A stretch of 64,000 nucleotides of DNA. Source: JAHECQ01 sp963775125. Lineage in GTDB: Bacteria; Actinomycetota; Acidimicrobiia; Acidimicrobiales; SZUA-35. Under the pieces are notes generated by a model. It worked only from the letters and a program-made list of their open reading frames with translations. It was not told where the DNA came from and did not search any database. Shown in pieces: positions 18,342-27,461 of the stretch. Both the position numbers and the translations under genes were made by a program. The stretch lies in the NCBI GenBank assembly GCA_963775125.1, contig CAVZHQ010000001.1, positions 310,001-374,000 on the forward strand. Reading direction: 5' to 3'. Numbering within the stretch: position 1 is the first letter of the stretch; every line of letters starts with the position of its first letter.

Positions 18342-19421
18342 TCAGTTCAGCAGATCTCGCACCGCGGTGGCGAACTCGTTGGTCGTCGCGGTGCCTCCTT
18401 GGTCTACGGTCAGCGTACGCCCTCGGGCGTACACGTCGCCGATCGCCCGATCGAGACGGACGGCGGCGTCGCCGAAGCCGAGGTACTCGAGCATCATCGC
18501 GGCCGAGAGCAGTGTGGCGGTCGGGTTGATCCGGTCTTGGCCGACGAGGTCGGGCGCCGTTCCGTGGGCTGACTCGAAGTACGCGGAATCGTCGCCGTAA
18601 CAGCCCGAGGGCGCGAGTCCCATGCCGCCGAGCGTTCCGGCGCCGAGGTCGGAGAGGACATCGCCGTAGAGGTTGGGCAACAGCAGGACGTCGAGTTCGT
18701 CGAATCGAGTGACCAGCCGGTGCGCCATGTCGTCGACGATGAACCGTTCGAGGCGCACGTCGGGGAAGTCGGCACCAACCTCCTCGACGATGTCGCAGAA
18801 GTAGCGGTCGGTGGCCGGCAGCATGTTGGTCTTGGCCGACACCGTGAGTCGAGGCTTCCGGCCCGAAGCCGCGGCGCGCTTGCGGGCCAGTTCGAAGGAG
18901 AATCGGGCGACCTTCTCGGTGCCGGCCCTGGTGATGATCTTGGCAGCGAAGCGTCCCTCGCCGTCCCAGGCCAGACGGGCCCTCGGCCCGATGAGCCCGC
19001 TTGCTCGCAACGCGTCGGCGTCGCCCATGATGCCTACGTAGGAGTCCTCGAGGTTCTCGCGAACGATCACATAGTCGAGGCCCTCGGGGTGCGCCATCGG
19101 TGAACGGAACCCGGGACGCCAGCGAACGGGTCGGACGTTGGCGTACGTCTTGCGGCCCCAACGCAGGTGTTGGATGCCGGGCGTGGTGCCGTTGGTCGAA
19201 CCGAAGAGCACCGAGTCGGCGGCGTCGCAGCGCTCGTTGACCATCGCCTCACGTTCGCCCTCCGGCTCGTCGGCAAGCTCCGAGCCGGGCGGCAGGACGT
19301 CGAACTCGATCGGGAGACCCAGTGAATCCACCAGGGATTCGAGCACCGACATCGAGGCGTAGACGGCTTCGGGCGCGGCATCGTCGCCGGGGATGACCGC
19401 AACTCGTGTCGGGCCGGTCAC
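18342..19421 (-). CDS. Isopropylmalate/isocitrate dehydrogenase-family protein, 359 aa
   Basis: NAD(P)-dependent beta-decarboxylating dehydrogenase. Contains VAVIPGDDAAPEAV at the N-terminus, VIVRENLEDSYVG (the REN-E loop), KTNMLPATDRYF with the catalytic lysine, the magnesium aspartates in LYGDVLSDLGAGTLGGMG, and FESAHGTAPDLVGQDRINP for adenine binding. The loop that recognises the gamma group does not clearly match leucine or TCA enzymes, so tartrate/3-isopropylmalate-like substrates remain possible. It is nearly contiguous (1 base) with the 2-hydroxyacid dehydrogenase upstream and 26 bases before the amidohydrolase, so this is one catabolic operon. Confidence 0.82.
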   Translation of the reverse strand: MTGPTRVAVIPGDDAAPEAVYASMSVLESLVDSLGLPIEFDVLPPGSELADEPEGEREAMVNERCDAADSVLFGSTNGTTPGIQHLRWGRKTYANVRPVRWRPGFRSPMAHPEGLDYVIVRENLEDSYVGIMGDADALRASGLIGPRARLAWDGEGRFAAKIITRAGTEKVARFSFELARKRAAASGRKPRLTVSAKTNMLPATDRYFCDIVEEVGADFPDVRLERFIVDDMAHRLVTRFDELDVLLLPNLYGDVLSDLGAGTLGGMGLAPSGCYGDDSAYFESAHGTAPDLVGQDRINPTATLLSAAMMLEYLGFGDAAVRLDRAIGDVYARGRTLTVDQGGTATTNEFATAVRDLLN

Positions 19422-19422
19422 C

Positions 19423-20418
19423 TCAGAACCCGAGTTGCTTGCTGACGACGCCTTCGAAGTCCTGGCCGGTCTGGGAACGACGCAGGTTCTCGCAGAACCG
19501 GGCCACGTTCTTGGGGGCCCGGAGCTGGCTGGCGCCCGCGGTGTGCGGCGTCATGGCCACGTTGTCCAGCAGGAACAAGGGGTGGTCGGCGGCCAAGGGC
19601 TCGCCGGGAGCGACGTCGAGGGCGGCACCGGCGAGCTTGCCCGACGTCAGGGCGGCGACCAACGACTGGTCGTCCATGATCTCGCCACGGGTGACGTTGA
19701 CCAGGTAGCTGCCGTCCTTCATCTTGGCGAACAACTCGTGGTCGAACATCTTGTTGGTGTCATCGGTGAGTGGGCAACAGATGGCGACGACGTCGGACTG
19801 GCCGAGGAGGTCGTCGAGCCGGTCCATCCCCCAGGCGTCGCCCGTCGGGAACTCGTCGACCGCGATGGTGTTCATGCCGAAGGCAACAGCCCGCTTGGCC
19901 ATGGCCCGGCCGGTGCCGCCGTAGCCCAGGACACCCATGGTCAGGCCCTCGAGCTCGATCTCCTTGGCTCGCATCGCTTCGCGCTTGGCCCACCCGTCAG
20001 GTCCGAGTTTGATGGCCGTGTGGATCTGGCGGGTGAGCGCCAGCAGAAGACCGAACCCGGTGTCGGCCAGGTGGCCGCCCACCAAGCCCTTCTCGCCGGT
20101 CAGGACGACGGGCGAATTGATGAACTCGTCGAACATGAACATGTCGACGCCCGAGGCGATGGCGTGCACCCACTTCAGGTTCGGAGTCTGGGCGAACAGC
20201 GACTTGGAGAGGATCCCGAGGATCACCTCGACCTCGGCCGCGTACTCGAACGCGTCCTTCACGCTGCCGACGACGTTGATGGTGCTCCCCGCAGGGGCGG
20301 CTGCCGTGATGTCGGCCAGGAACTCGGGCTTGGCCTCGGGCATCGTCAACCCTTCGATGACCAGGATGTTGACCGGCGCGTCGAGCGTGACGCGCTGCGC
20401 GGTTGAGGGGTCGGACAT
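19423..20418 (-). CDS. D-isomer-specific 2-hydroxyacid dehydrogenase, 331 aa
   Basis: NAD-dependent oxidoreductase with interleaved catalytic and nucleotide domains. Residues about 110-285 form the NAD-binding part with GVLGYGGTGRAMAKRAVAFG. The catalytic arginine is in LVNVTRGEIMD, with the family's E/H positions near DVAPGEPL and the final histidine in MTPHTAGAS. Substrate is not evident; glyoxylate/hydroxypyruvate or a branched hydroxyacid are possible. The gene heads the 17.2-20.4 kb operon, preceded by a 32-base gap from the PPOX gene. Confidence 0.88.
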   Translation of the reverse strand: MSDPSTAQRVTLDAPVNILVIEGLTMPEAKPEFLADITAAAPAGSTINVVGSVKDAFEYAAEVEVILGILSKSLFAQTPNLKWVHAIASGVDMFMFDEFINSPVVLTGEKGLVGGHLADTGFGLLLALTRQIHTAIKLGPDGWAKREAMRAKEIELEGLTMGVLGYGGTGRAMAKRAVAFGMNTIAVDEFPTGDAWGMDRLDDLLGQSDVVAICCPLTDDTNKMFDHELFAKMKDGSYLVNVTRGEIMDDQSLVAALTSGKLAGAALDVAPGEPLAADHPLFLLDNVAMTPHTAGASQLRAPKNVARFCENLRRSQTGQDFEGVVSKQLGF

Positions 20419-20450
20419 GCGAAGGCTCCTGCGTGTGAAGGGGGGAATGC

Positions 20451-21125
20451 TTAGTAGAGGTTGTCTTGCTCGTCGCGTTCGATGACGCGACGCATCTTGT
20501 CGGCGGGCCAGTTGGTCGAGGTGTGATCGGCCATGGCCTCAGCCAAACCGGACACGCCGGCGGCGTTCTCCGCCAACTGGTCGGCCTCGACGCCCCACAG
20601 GTTGGAGCGGATGATGCATTTGGCGCAGTGCAGCATCGCTTCTTCGACGTGTACCAGGAGCGCGAGGTCGGGAACGCTGGGTTTCCCGAGGCCCTGTCCG
20701 CCACCGAGTTGCAGCGCCATCGACTCCCGGAGCCCGAGGTCGTCGGTGATGGATGCATGTCCGGCAACCCGGAGAGTTGTCTTGACTCCGGGAACCAGGA
20801 AGATGAGGCCGACGTGGGGGTGCTGGAGCACGTTGGTGAAGGTGTCGGCCCGGTGGTTGCCCGGACGCTCGGGAATGGCGAGCGTGTTGGCATCGAGGAT
20901 CTGGACGAACCCGGCGGGGTCACCCTTGGGGGACACGTCGAAGTGTCCCCGGCCATCGGAGGTGGCAATGAGGATGAATGGCGATCGTTCGATGAACGAG
21001 CGGCAGTGGTCGTCGATGTGATCGATGGCTTTGTCGGCGACGACGGCATGGGGAGGGGACAGGATCTGACGCAGCGCTTCCTCGGTTGTGATGAGGTTGT
21101 AGCGGGCGGTATCGGTCGGACCCAT
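20451..21125 (-). CDS. PPOX-fold FMN-binding protein, 224 aa
   Basis: Pyridoxamine-phosphate-oxidase-fold protein of the larger type (TIGR04025/MSMEG_1061-like). Residues 40-130 form the split barrel: FIERSPFILIATSDGRGHFDVSPKGDP, FVQILDANTLAIPERPGN, HVGLIFLVPG, LRVAGHASI. A later segment VHVEEAMLHCAKCIIRSNLW is typical of this subgroup, with a C-x-x-C-like AMLHCAKC. The expected activity is FMN- or F420-linked redox on an unknown small molecule. Start ATG 21125 is back to back with the CoA-enzyme gene at 21172. Confidence 0.8.
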   Translation of the reverse strand: MGPTDTARYNLITTEEALRQILSPPHAVVADKAIDHIDDHCRSFIERSPFILIATSDGRGHFDVSPKGDPAGFVQILDANTLAIPERPGNHRADTFTNVLQHPHVGLIFLVPGVKTTLRVAGHASITDDLGLRESMALQLGGGQGLGKPSVPDLALLVHVEEAMLHCAKCIIRSNLWGVEADQLAENAAGVSGLAEAMADHTSTNWPADKMRRVIERDEQDNLY

Positions 21126-21171
21126 GACCCCGAGCCTTGCAGGTCGGGAGACCGGGTGCCAAGATCACCGC

Positions 21172-22318
21172 ATGTCCGGACCCTTGACTGGTTTCAAAGT
21201 GATCGAGTTGGCAGGTATCGGACCGGGTCCGATGTGCGCCATGTTGTTGGCCGACCTCGGCGCTGAGGTCATCCGAGTCGATCGGCTCGAGCCGGCCGAC
21301 CTCGGACTGGATCGCGGGCGCGAGTTCAACGTGCTGAACCGGGGGCGGCGCTCGGTCGCCGTCGACCTGAAGAGTTCGGACGGCATCGAGACCGTGCTGC
21401 GTCTGATCGATCAGGCCGACGCCCTCATCGAGGGCTTCCGTCCTGGCGTCACCGAACGGCTCGGGCTCGGGCCCGAGGTCTGCTTCGCCCGCAACCCCAA
21501 GCTGGTCTACGGGCGGATGACCGGCTGGGGTCAGGAAGGCCCCATGGCGCACGCAGCCGGTCACGACATCAACTACATCGCGCTCACCGGAGCGCTCAGC
21601 GCCATCGGGACCACTGGCGGACCGCCCGTTCCGCCGCTCAATCTCGTGGGCGACTTCGGCGGAGGCGCCCTCTACCTGGCGTTCGGCGTGTGCGCGGCGT
21701 TGCTCGAGGCTCAACGATCGGGTGAGGGTCAGGTGGTCGATGCCGCGATGGTCGATGGCGCGGCGTCGCTGATGGCCGCCATCTACGGTCTGTACGCCGC
21801 CGGCTCGTGGACCCTCGATCGGGGCGACAACCTCCTCGACACCGGCGCCCACTTCTACGGCACCTACGAGTGCGCCGATGGTGAATGGGTCTCCATCGGG
21901 TCGATCGAGAAGCGGTTCCACGACATCCTGCTCGACAAGCTGGGCTTGACCGAGGACGACATCCCGGACCGCATGGACCGGACCCGTTGGGTGGAACACA
22001 AGAAGAACCTGACCGCGCTCTTCCTCTCCAAGACTCGCGCTCGAGTGGTGCGAGATCATGGAAGGTTCGGATATCTGCTTCGCCCCGGTGCTGTCGCTGG
22101 CCGAGGCCCCCAACCACCCGCACATGGCCGCTCGCAACACCTTCATCGAACTCGAAGGTGTGCTCCAGCCTGCGCCGGCACCGAGGTTCAGCCGCACACC
22201 GGGCGAGGTCCACTACCCGGTACCAGCTCCTGGCCAACACACCGAGGAGATCCTGCTGGCATGGGGTTGGACCGCGGCTGAGGTGAAGGAACTGCAAGCC
22301 GCCGGTGCCATCGCCTGA
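21172..22318 (+). CDS. Alpha-methylacyl-CoA racemase-like CoA transferase family III enzyme (one frame break)
   Basis: CaiB/Amacr family. ATG 21172: LTGFKVIELAGIGPGPMCAMLLADLGAEVIRVD. It has NRGRRSVAVDLKS, LVYGRMTGWGQEGP, the catalytic-region histidine and aspartate in AAGHDINYIALTGAL, and TGAHFYGTYECADGEWV, diagnostic of alpha-methylacyl-CoA racemases (side-chain epimerisation of methyl-branched acyl-CoA such as sterol intermediates). One base near 22039 must be skipped, after which WCEIMEGSDICFAPV and HPHMAARNTF follow, and the stop is at 22316. The restored length is about 381. The stop codon lies in a threefold 16-bp tandem repeat. Confidence 0.8.
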
Positions 22319-22351
22319 CGGCGCCATTGCCTGACGGTGCCATTGCGTGAC
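22304..22351 (+). repeat. Three tandem 16-bp units spanning the racemase stop codon
   Basis: GGTGCCATCGCCTGAC, GGCGCCATTGCCTGAC, GGTGCCATTGCGTGAC, end to end. The gene's TGA is in the first unit and each unit carries a TGA, in a different frame because the period is 16. Confidence 0.9.
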
Positions 22352-22370
22352 GGACCAATAGCCTGTCCGG

Positions 22371-23231
22371 ATGACTCCCGACCGCCTGCACCCCGATCGA
22401 ATCGAGGTTCGAGGCCTCCGTGCCGTTGGCACCATTGGCGTCCTGCCCGAGGAACAGACCAGGGCGCAGCCGTTCGAAATCGATCTCGTCATCGAGAGCG
22501 ATATCCGCAACGCCGGCCGCACCGACGACCTCGAACAGACGGTCAACTACGCGGCGGCGTTGGCCATGGCGGCCAAGGTCATCGAGTCCGAACCCACGAT
22601 GCTGCTCGAACGTGTCGCCACCCGAATCGCGGATGAGATCCTGGGGATGGCCCGAGTCGACGCCGTCGAAGTGACCGTTCGCAAACTTCGCCCTCCGGTG
22701 CCCGAGGATGTGCAGACCACCGGTGTACACATCCGCCGCACTCGGACGGATCAGTTCCTCGTGCAGCGCCCCAAGTCCGTGGCCTATGTGGCCCTCGGTA
22801 CCAACCTCGGCGATCGTCGAGCGCATCTGCGGTACGCGGTCAACCAGTTGCCCGATGTCACCCGCTACTCCGGCGTGTACGAGACGGCGCCGGTCGGCGG
22901 GCCGGAGCAGGGGCCCTATCTCAACATGGTCGTCGAACTCGAGACCGACCTCAACCCCTTCGACCTGCTCGAGACCTGCCTCGCCATCGAGGCCGGCGCC
23001 GGACGGGAGCGCGTCGTCCGCTGGGGTGCCCGCACGTTGGATCTCGACGTGCTCCTCTGGGGTGAGGCCTCCATTGTCTGTGACCAATTGACGGTTCCGC
23101 ACCCCCGCATGTGGGAGCGCCGGTTCGTTCTCCAACCCTTGGCCGAGCTGGCTCCCGGCCGGCTTCCCGAAGACTGGGACCGTCGGCTGCCCGAAGGCGG
23201 CGTCACTCGGGTTGATGACCTCGAGCTCTGA
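22371..23231 (+). CDS. folBK: FolB-FolK fusion: dihydroneopterin aldolase and HPPK, 286 aa
   Basis: Two consecutive folate steps in one chain. Residues 1-120 are dihydroneopterin aldolase (DRIEVRGLRAVGTIGVLPEE, TVNYAAALAMAAKVIE, LLERVATRIADEIL, VEVTVRKLRPPVP). Residues 135-286 are 6-hydroxymethyl-dihydropterin pyrophosphokinase (VAYVALGTNLGDRRAHL, YETAPVGGPEQGPYLNMV, RWGARTLDLDVLLWG, HPRMWERRFVLQPLAELAP). Each half has normal length. The 3' end overlaps the convergent DHPS-like gene by 29 bases, tying two parts of the folate pathway together tail to tail. Confidence 0.92.
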   Translation: MTPDRLHPDRIEVRGLRAVGTIGVLPEEQTRAQPFEIDLVIESDIRNAGRTDDLEQTVNYAAALAMAAKVIESEPTMLLERVATRIADEILGMARVDAVEVTVRKLRPPVPEDVQTTGVHIRRTRTDQFLVQRPKSVAYVALGTNLGDRRAHLRYAVNQLPDVTRYSGVYETAPVGGPEQGPYLNMVVELETDLNPFDLLETCLAIEAGAGRERVVRWGARTLDLDVLLWGEASIVCDQLTVPHPRMWERRFVLQPLAELAPGRLPEDWDRRLPEGGVTRVDDLEL

Positions 23232-23976
23232 CCGCCGCACTCTTCATGGCCGCATTGATGCGATCGGGATAGTGGCAGCGCCCGTACTCGGGCTGCGCGT
23301 CGATCACGATGTCCAACAACTCGTTGTGCTGCACGGTGTCCTTCCACGGCAACGCGATGTACAGCGGCAGATCGTAGGTGCGCAGCCGATCGAGCTGGGA
23401 GTAGACCTGCTTCTGGTAGAGGTACCGCTCGTCCCACGGCCAGTCGTGGGGGGCGAAGCCGGTGCCCGGGTCGATCACCAGGTTCTGTCGGATGCCGAGC
23501 GCCTCGGCCTTGCTGACCATGGCGTCGAAGAAGCCGAGCAGGATGGCAACCGGGTCGTGGTCGGTGACGTGCTCCATGCGCAACGGGTCGGGGCCCGACA
23601 GGAACGGCAGCACTACGGGGCACTGGTATTCGGCCGCCAGCGCCATCATCGCGTCGTTCTGGAGCCCGTCGGCCGCGTTCAACCAACCGACGCCGGCATC
23701 GAGTGCTCGCCGTGCTGTTTCCGGGCGCCAGGTGTCGATGCTCACCGGTACGTCGAAGCTCAGCAGCACCGGGATGATGGGCTCGAGCCGGGACCATTCC
23801 TCCTCGACGGTCGTCTCGCCCGCGGCGAAGGTGGACCCCTGGCCGCCGAGGTCGAAACCCCAGACCTCATGGGACAACAGCCACTCGGCCCGTCGTGCGG
23901 CGTCGTCGGGAGAGCGCACGATCGACTCCTCGTGCAGCGAGTCGGGAGAGGCGTTGATGACGCCGAAGAGCTTCAT
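23203..23976 (-). CDS. Divergent dihydropteroate synthase-like protein, 257 aa
   Basis: TIM-barrel pterin-binding protein. It shows GVINASPDSLHEESIV (DHPS GVxNxTPDSF), FDLGGQGSTFAAGE, VSIDTWRPETARRALDAGVGWLNAADG, VIDPGTGFAPHDW and LPWKDTVQ. It departs from standard FolP in that the GFGKT loop reads GFAPHDWPWDERY, the SRK-type serine is absent (WKDTV), and the C-terminal R-x-H motif is missing (the end is RARGHQPE). A second or altered DHPS, or another pterin-dependent role, is therefore possible. It overlaps folBK convergently by 29 bases and faces gpgS. Confidence 0.75.
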   Translation of the reverse strand: MKLFGVINASPDSLHEESIVRSPDDAARRAEWLLSHEVWGFDLGGQGSTFAAGETTVEEEWSRLEPIIPVLLSFDVPVSIDTWRPETARRALDAGVGWLNAADGLQNDAMMALAAEYQCPVVLPFLSGPDPLRMEHVTDHDPVAILLGFFDAMVSKAEALGIRQNLVIDPGTGFAPHDWPWDERYLYQKQVYSQLDRLRTYDLPLYIALPWKDTVQHNELLDIVIDAQPEYGRCHYPDRINAAMKSAAVRARGHQPE

Positions 23977-24006
23977 AGGACCCGAACCCTAGCCAGGAGC
24001 ACCGCC

Positions 24007-24036
24007 CACACAAGGACAGGCCACACAAGGACAGGC
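24007..24036 (+). repeat. Two tandem 15-bp units upstream of gpgS
   Basis: CACACAAGGACAGGC twice in direct succession. The second copy ends 5 bases before the gpgS ATG, so its AAGGACAGG may act as ribosome-binding site, doubled by the repeat. Confidence 0.85.
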
Positions 24037-24041
24037 TGGCG

Positions 24042-24968
24042 ATGATGACGGACGAAGAGGTCACGCACACCGACGGCCCGGTTCGAATCGTGGCCCCGAC
24101 GTCGATGTCCTTGGACGAGCTCGTGCGGGCCAAGGCCGGCCGCCGGATCTCGGTGTGCCTTCCGGCGCGCAACGAGGCGTCGACGGTGGGGCCCATCGTC
24201 GAATCGATCGTCGGTTCGTTGATGACGGCCGAGGCCCCGTTCGTCGACGAACTGATCGTGCTCGATGACGGATCGACCGACGACACGGCTTGCCTCGCCG
24301 CCGCTGCCGGTGCTGACGTGCGTTCCGTCGGCTCGATTCTTCCCGATGAGCCGCAGGGTGCGGGCAAGGGCAAGGTGTTGTGGAAGAGCATTGCAGCCAG
24401 CACCGGTGATCTCATCGTGTGGTGCGACACCGACCTCGTCAGCTTCACTCCCGCTTACGTGAGCCGACTGGTGGCGCCGCTGCTCGAGGACCCGGAGCTC
24501 GCGTTGGTGAAGGGTTACTACGAGCGTCCGATCGACGAGGCGGGCCAGGGTGGTGGACGGACCACCGAGCTGGTGGCGCGCCCACTGCTCTCGTTGTTCT
24601 TTCCTCCTCTGGCCACCATCAAGCAGCCGCTCGGCGGTGAGTGTGCTGCAACCCGCGAGTTGCTGGAACAGTTGCCCTTCGTCGAGAGCTATGGCGTCGA
24701 GAGCGCCCTGCTGATCGACACGCTTCTCCTTCGGGGCACTCGCTGCATGGCGCAGGTCGACCTCGGCGTTCGGTTGCATCGGCACCGTTCGCTGACTGCC
24801 TTGTCCGAACAGGCGTCGGAGATTCTCTCGGTCGTACTCGGTCGGGCGGGAATGCGACTGCCCGATCCGTTGCCGCCGCTGCTCAACGCGTTGGGCGAGC
24901 GTCGGCCCGTGCACCTGGTCGAGCGACCACCGATGGTCTCGGTTGCGGCCTACCGCGATCGGGCGTAA
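24042..24968 (+). CDS. gpgS: Glucosyl-3-phosphoglycerate synthase, 308 aa
   Basis: GT81-type retaining glycosyltransferase that makes glucosyl-3-phosphoglycerate from NDP-glucose, the first step to glucosylglycerate or methylglucose lipopolysaccharide. Features: ISVCLPARNEASTVGPIVESI nucleotide-binding start, LIVLDDGSTDDT, GKGKVLWKSIAASTGDLIVW, the metal-binding DTD of WCDTDLVSF, VKGYYERP, PLGGECAATRELL, ESALLIDTLL and the histidine-rich VRLHRHRSL. Length is normal. Two ATGs (24042, 24045) are possible. The 3' end overlaps the convergent TPR gene by 19 bases. Confidence 0.92.
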   Translation: MMTDEEVTHTDGPVRIVAPTSMSLDELVRAKAGRRISVCLPARNEASTVGPIVESIVGSLMTAEAPFVDELIVLDDGSTDDTACLAAAAGADVRSVGSILPDEPQGAGKGKVLWKSIAASTGDLIVWCDTDLVSFTPAYVSRLVAPLLEDPELALVKGYYERPIDEAGQGGGRTTELVARPLLSLFFPPLATIKQPLGGECAATRELLEQLPFVESYGVESALLIDTLLLRGTRCMAQVDLGVRLHRHRSLTALSEQASEILSVVLGRAGMRLPDPLPPLLNALGERRPVHLVERPPMVSVAAYRDRA

Positions 24969-26182
24969 GACTCGGCCAGTTCGAACAACCGGCGCTGGGC
25001 GTGGCTGCCCCCGAGCATCCAACGTTCCGAGCGGCTGCGGTGAAGCAGTTCAGCCGCAGTGGCCGGATCGCCGGAGCCAAGGGCGGCCATGGCGCGAGCG
25101 GTGTCGAGGCCGACTTCGGTGATCACGCCGGCCGCCGTCGTGTCCCGATCCTGCCACTCGGCCATGCCGTCGAGCAGGGTGCTCACCAGCTCGACCTGCT
25201 GGGCACGGGCCAGTGCATAGGCGTAGTGACTGTCGTTGAACGGATGGTCGTGATACCCGAGTCGATAGCGGGCGCCGTCGACGAGCGCATGCCAGCGGTC
25301 GCCGACATCGACGCCGGCGAATTCCAGTCGGGCGAGGCCATCGATGGCATTGGTGAGCGACAACCCGTCCAGTGCCGCCCCCGGTTGGACGTGCCGATCG
25401 TAGAGATCGAGCAAACGGACGTGGTCGCCGGACCGTAGGTGAATGATGGCGTGATGCCACCAGAGGTGGCGGGCAAACGACCCGACCAGATCGTCGTCTC
25501 GGCCTTCGAACCAGGCCAGTCCCTCGGTGGTCCGAGCCTCCATCTCGAGGACGTGCGCGACTGCATGCACGGACCAGAGGTCCGTGCGGTCGGCGTCGAC
25601 CGCCTGGCGCCCGAGACGCTCAGCCTCCCGATAGTGGCCCTGTTCCTCGAGCGTGAACGCCCGCATGCCATCGAGATAGGAGCGGAACGGGAGGTCGCCC
25701 CACGCGGCGATCGACCGGTCGGTCAGCTGGATCATGTCGGCCAGACGTCCGCGGTTGAAGCAGACGAAGTGACCCAACCGGGTGGCCAGGATGTCGGTCG
25801 GCCATCGGTCGACGATGGCCACCAGAGCATCTGCTGCTCGGTCTGTTTGTCCGGCAACGATGAGGCGAAGCGCGTTCAGGTGAGCGACCTCGCGCGGATT
25901 GAGCGTCCCCTCCTCGGCGACGGTCAACTGGTTGACGATGCCGGCCGCCCGTTCACGGTCGGCGTGGGTGTGGACCTGAACGAACAGGTAGGCGGCGGTG
26001 ATCGACGCAAGGGGAGCGATCGGTGGCGACAACGCGGCCATGAGCTTGTCGGCCGCGTCCGGAGCAAAGGTGATGTAGGCCCGGATCAGATCGAGGCAGC
26101 GCTGCATGGCAGCCTCGGCCTCATTCGGGTTGTCGGGAACCGTGACGTCCAATCCCCATGGATCAGTCAGTTGGACCACCAT
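24950..26182 (-). CDS. TPR-type protein resembling TTC38, 410 aa
   Basis: Helical repeat protein. ATG 26182 (MVVQLTDPWGLDVTVPDNP) is preferred; the upstream extension is proline/serine-rich nonsense. It shows repeated helix pairs of the type AEAAMQRCLDLIRAYITFAP, AADALVAIVDRWPTDILATRLGHF, WSVHAVAHVLEMEARTTEGLAWFEGR, FARHLWWHHAIIHL. The phrase order VHAVAHVLEMEGR...GHFAMHLWWHLALF is typical of the tetratricopeptide repeat protein 38 family, which is metabolically unassigned. No signal peptide. It is codirectional with the upstream CoA transferase gene, 13 bases away. Confidence 0.82.
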   Translation of the reverse strand: MVVQLTDPWGLDVTVPDNPNEAEAAMQRCLDLIRAYITFAPDAADKLMAALSPPIAPLASITAAYLFVQVHTHADRERAAGIVNQLTVAEEGTLNPREVAHLNALRLIVAGQTDRAADALVAIVDRWPTDILATRLGHFVCFNRGRLADMIQLTDRSIAAWGDLPFRSYLDGMRAFTLEEQGHYREAERLGRQAVDADRTDLWSVHAVAHVLEMEARTTEGLAWFEGRDDDLVGSFARHLWWHHAIIHLRSGDHVRLLDLYDRHVQPGAALDGLSLTNAIDGLARLEFAGVDVGDRWHALVDGARYRLGYHDHPFNDSHYAYALARAQQVELVSTLLDGMAEWQDRDTTAAGVITEVGLDTARAMAALGSGDPATAAELLHRSRSERWMLGGSHAQRRLFELAESYARSR

Positions 26183-26195
26183 CGCAACGTAGTCG

Positions 26196-27404
26196 CTAGC
26201 GGACGACGCCCGCGGCGAAGAGCGCGTCGATGTCGGCTTCGGCCATACCCGAATCGGCGAGAACCGCACGGGTGTGCTCGCCGAGTAGCGGAGCAGGAGA
26301 TCGGGGCCCGACGTCTGCGGTCTTGAACTTCATGGGCATGGCCACGGAGCGGTAGGGGCCCATCTCGGGATGCTCGATCGGGGGGAACATGCCGAGGGCC
26401 TCGGCCTGCGGGTCGTCGGCCACTTCGTGCAAGCCCAGGACCGGGCCCCAGATGACACCGTTGGCGTCGAAGATCTCGCCCCATTCGTCGCGGCCTTTGG
26501 CCGCGAGCGCAGCGTCGATGCCGTCGACGATCTCGGGCATGTTGCGGAACCGGCCCCGAATGTCGGTGAAGCGCTCGTCCTCCAACCATGCTTCCTTGCC
26601 GATGAGCCGGCACAGTTTCCCGAACGCGGCGTCTTCGGGCATGTTGAGCACCAACCATTTGCCGTCGCCGCATGGGAACCGATTGGCGGTAGCGATGATC
26701 ATGTTGTGGCGAGCGCGCGGTGGCAGCGGTGCCCGGTCCATACCGGTGACCGAGTAGTCGGTTGCCTGGGTCCACACCGCGGTCTCGTACAGCGAGGTCT
26801 CGACCACCTGGCCGACGCCGCTGCGCTCAGCGAGGCGAAGCCCACCGAGGATGGCACCGACGAAGGACAACCCGGTCGTGTGGTCGCCCTGGGCGGGTCG
26901 GGCCATGGGCACCGGTCCGTCGGGTCCTTCGCGCATGGCGTCGTAGATGCCGGATCGTCCGAAGAACGCGGTGACGTCGTAGCCGGGTCGCCAGGCCTCG
27001 GGGCCGGTGGTGCCGTACCCGGTGAGCGTGGCGTGGACGATGCCGGGATTGATTGCCAACAGCGACTTCGGATCGAGGCCGAACTTGGCCTGTCGATGGG
27101 CCAGCAGGTTGCACATGAACACCTGGGCGTTCTGGCAGAGGCGGAGCACGATGGCGACACCGTCGGGCGATTCGAGATCGACCGAGATGGAGCGCTTGCC
27201 GCGGTTGTCGACGTCGAACTGGTAGTCGTAGCCCTTCAGATGATCGGGCAACTTCGGTGGCCGCATGTTGTTTCGCATGGGGTCGCCGGTGAGCGGTTCG
27301 ACCTTGATCACGTTGGCACCCATGTCGGCGAGGATCGCGGCCGCCGACGGCGAGGCCATCCAGTTGTCGATTTCGATCACGGTCACGTCGTCGAGCGGGA
27401 GCAT
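26196..27404 (-). CDS. CaiB/BaiF family III CoA transferase, 402 aa
   Basis: Formyl-CoA-transferase-like enzyme that moves CoA between carboxylic acids. N-terminal LDDVTVIEIDNWMASPSAAAILADMGANVIKVEP; NRGKRSISVDLESPDG; HATLTGYGTTGPEAWRPGYDVTAFFGRSG with the catalytic-aspartate region; GDHTTGLSFVGAILGGL; VETSLYETAVW; C-terminal APLLGEHTRAVLAD. Full length and intact. The short spacing (13 bases) to the TPR gene suggests an operon. The acyl substrate is unknown. Confidence 0.9.
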   Translation of the reverse strand: MLPLDDVTVIEIDNWMASPSAAAILADMGANVIKVEPLTGDPMRNNMRPPKLPDHLKGYDYQFDVDNRGKRSISVDLESPDGVAIVLRLCQNAQVFMCNLLAHRQAKFGLDPKSLLAINPGIVHATLTGYGTTGPEAWRPGYDVTAFFGRSGIYDAMREGPDGPVPMARPAQGDHTTGLSFVGAILGGLRLAERSGVGQVVETSLYETAVWTQATDYSVTGMDRAPLPPRARHNMIIATANRFPCGDGKWLVLNMPEDAAFGKLCRLIGKEAWLEDERFTDIRGRFRNMPEIVDGIDAALAAKGRDEWGEIFDANGVIWGPVLGLHEVADDPQAEALGMFPPIEHPEMGPYRSVAMPMKFKTADVGPRSPAPLLGEHTRAVLADSGMAEADIDALFAAGVVR

Positions 27405-27461
27405 CGGCTGACAGTAACCTCGGGCGAGACAGATGCCCAGCTCCTGAGAACGAGGGTCGCC

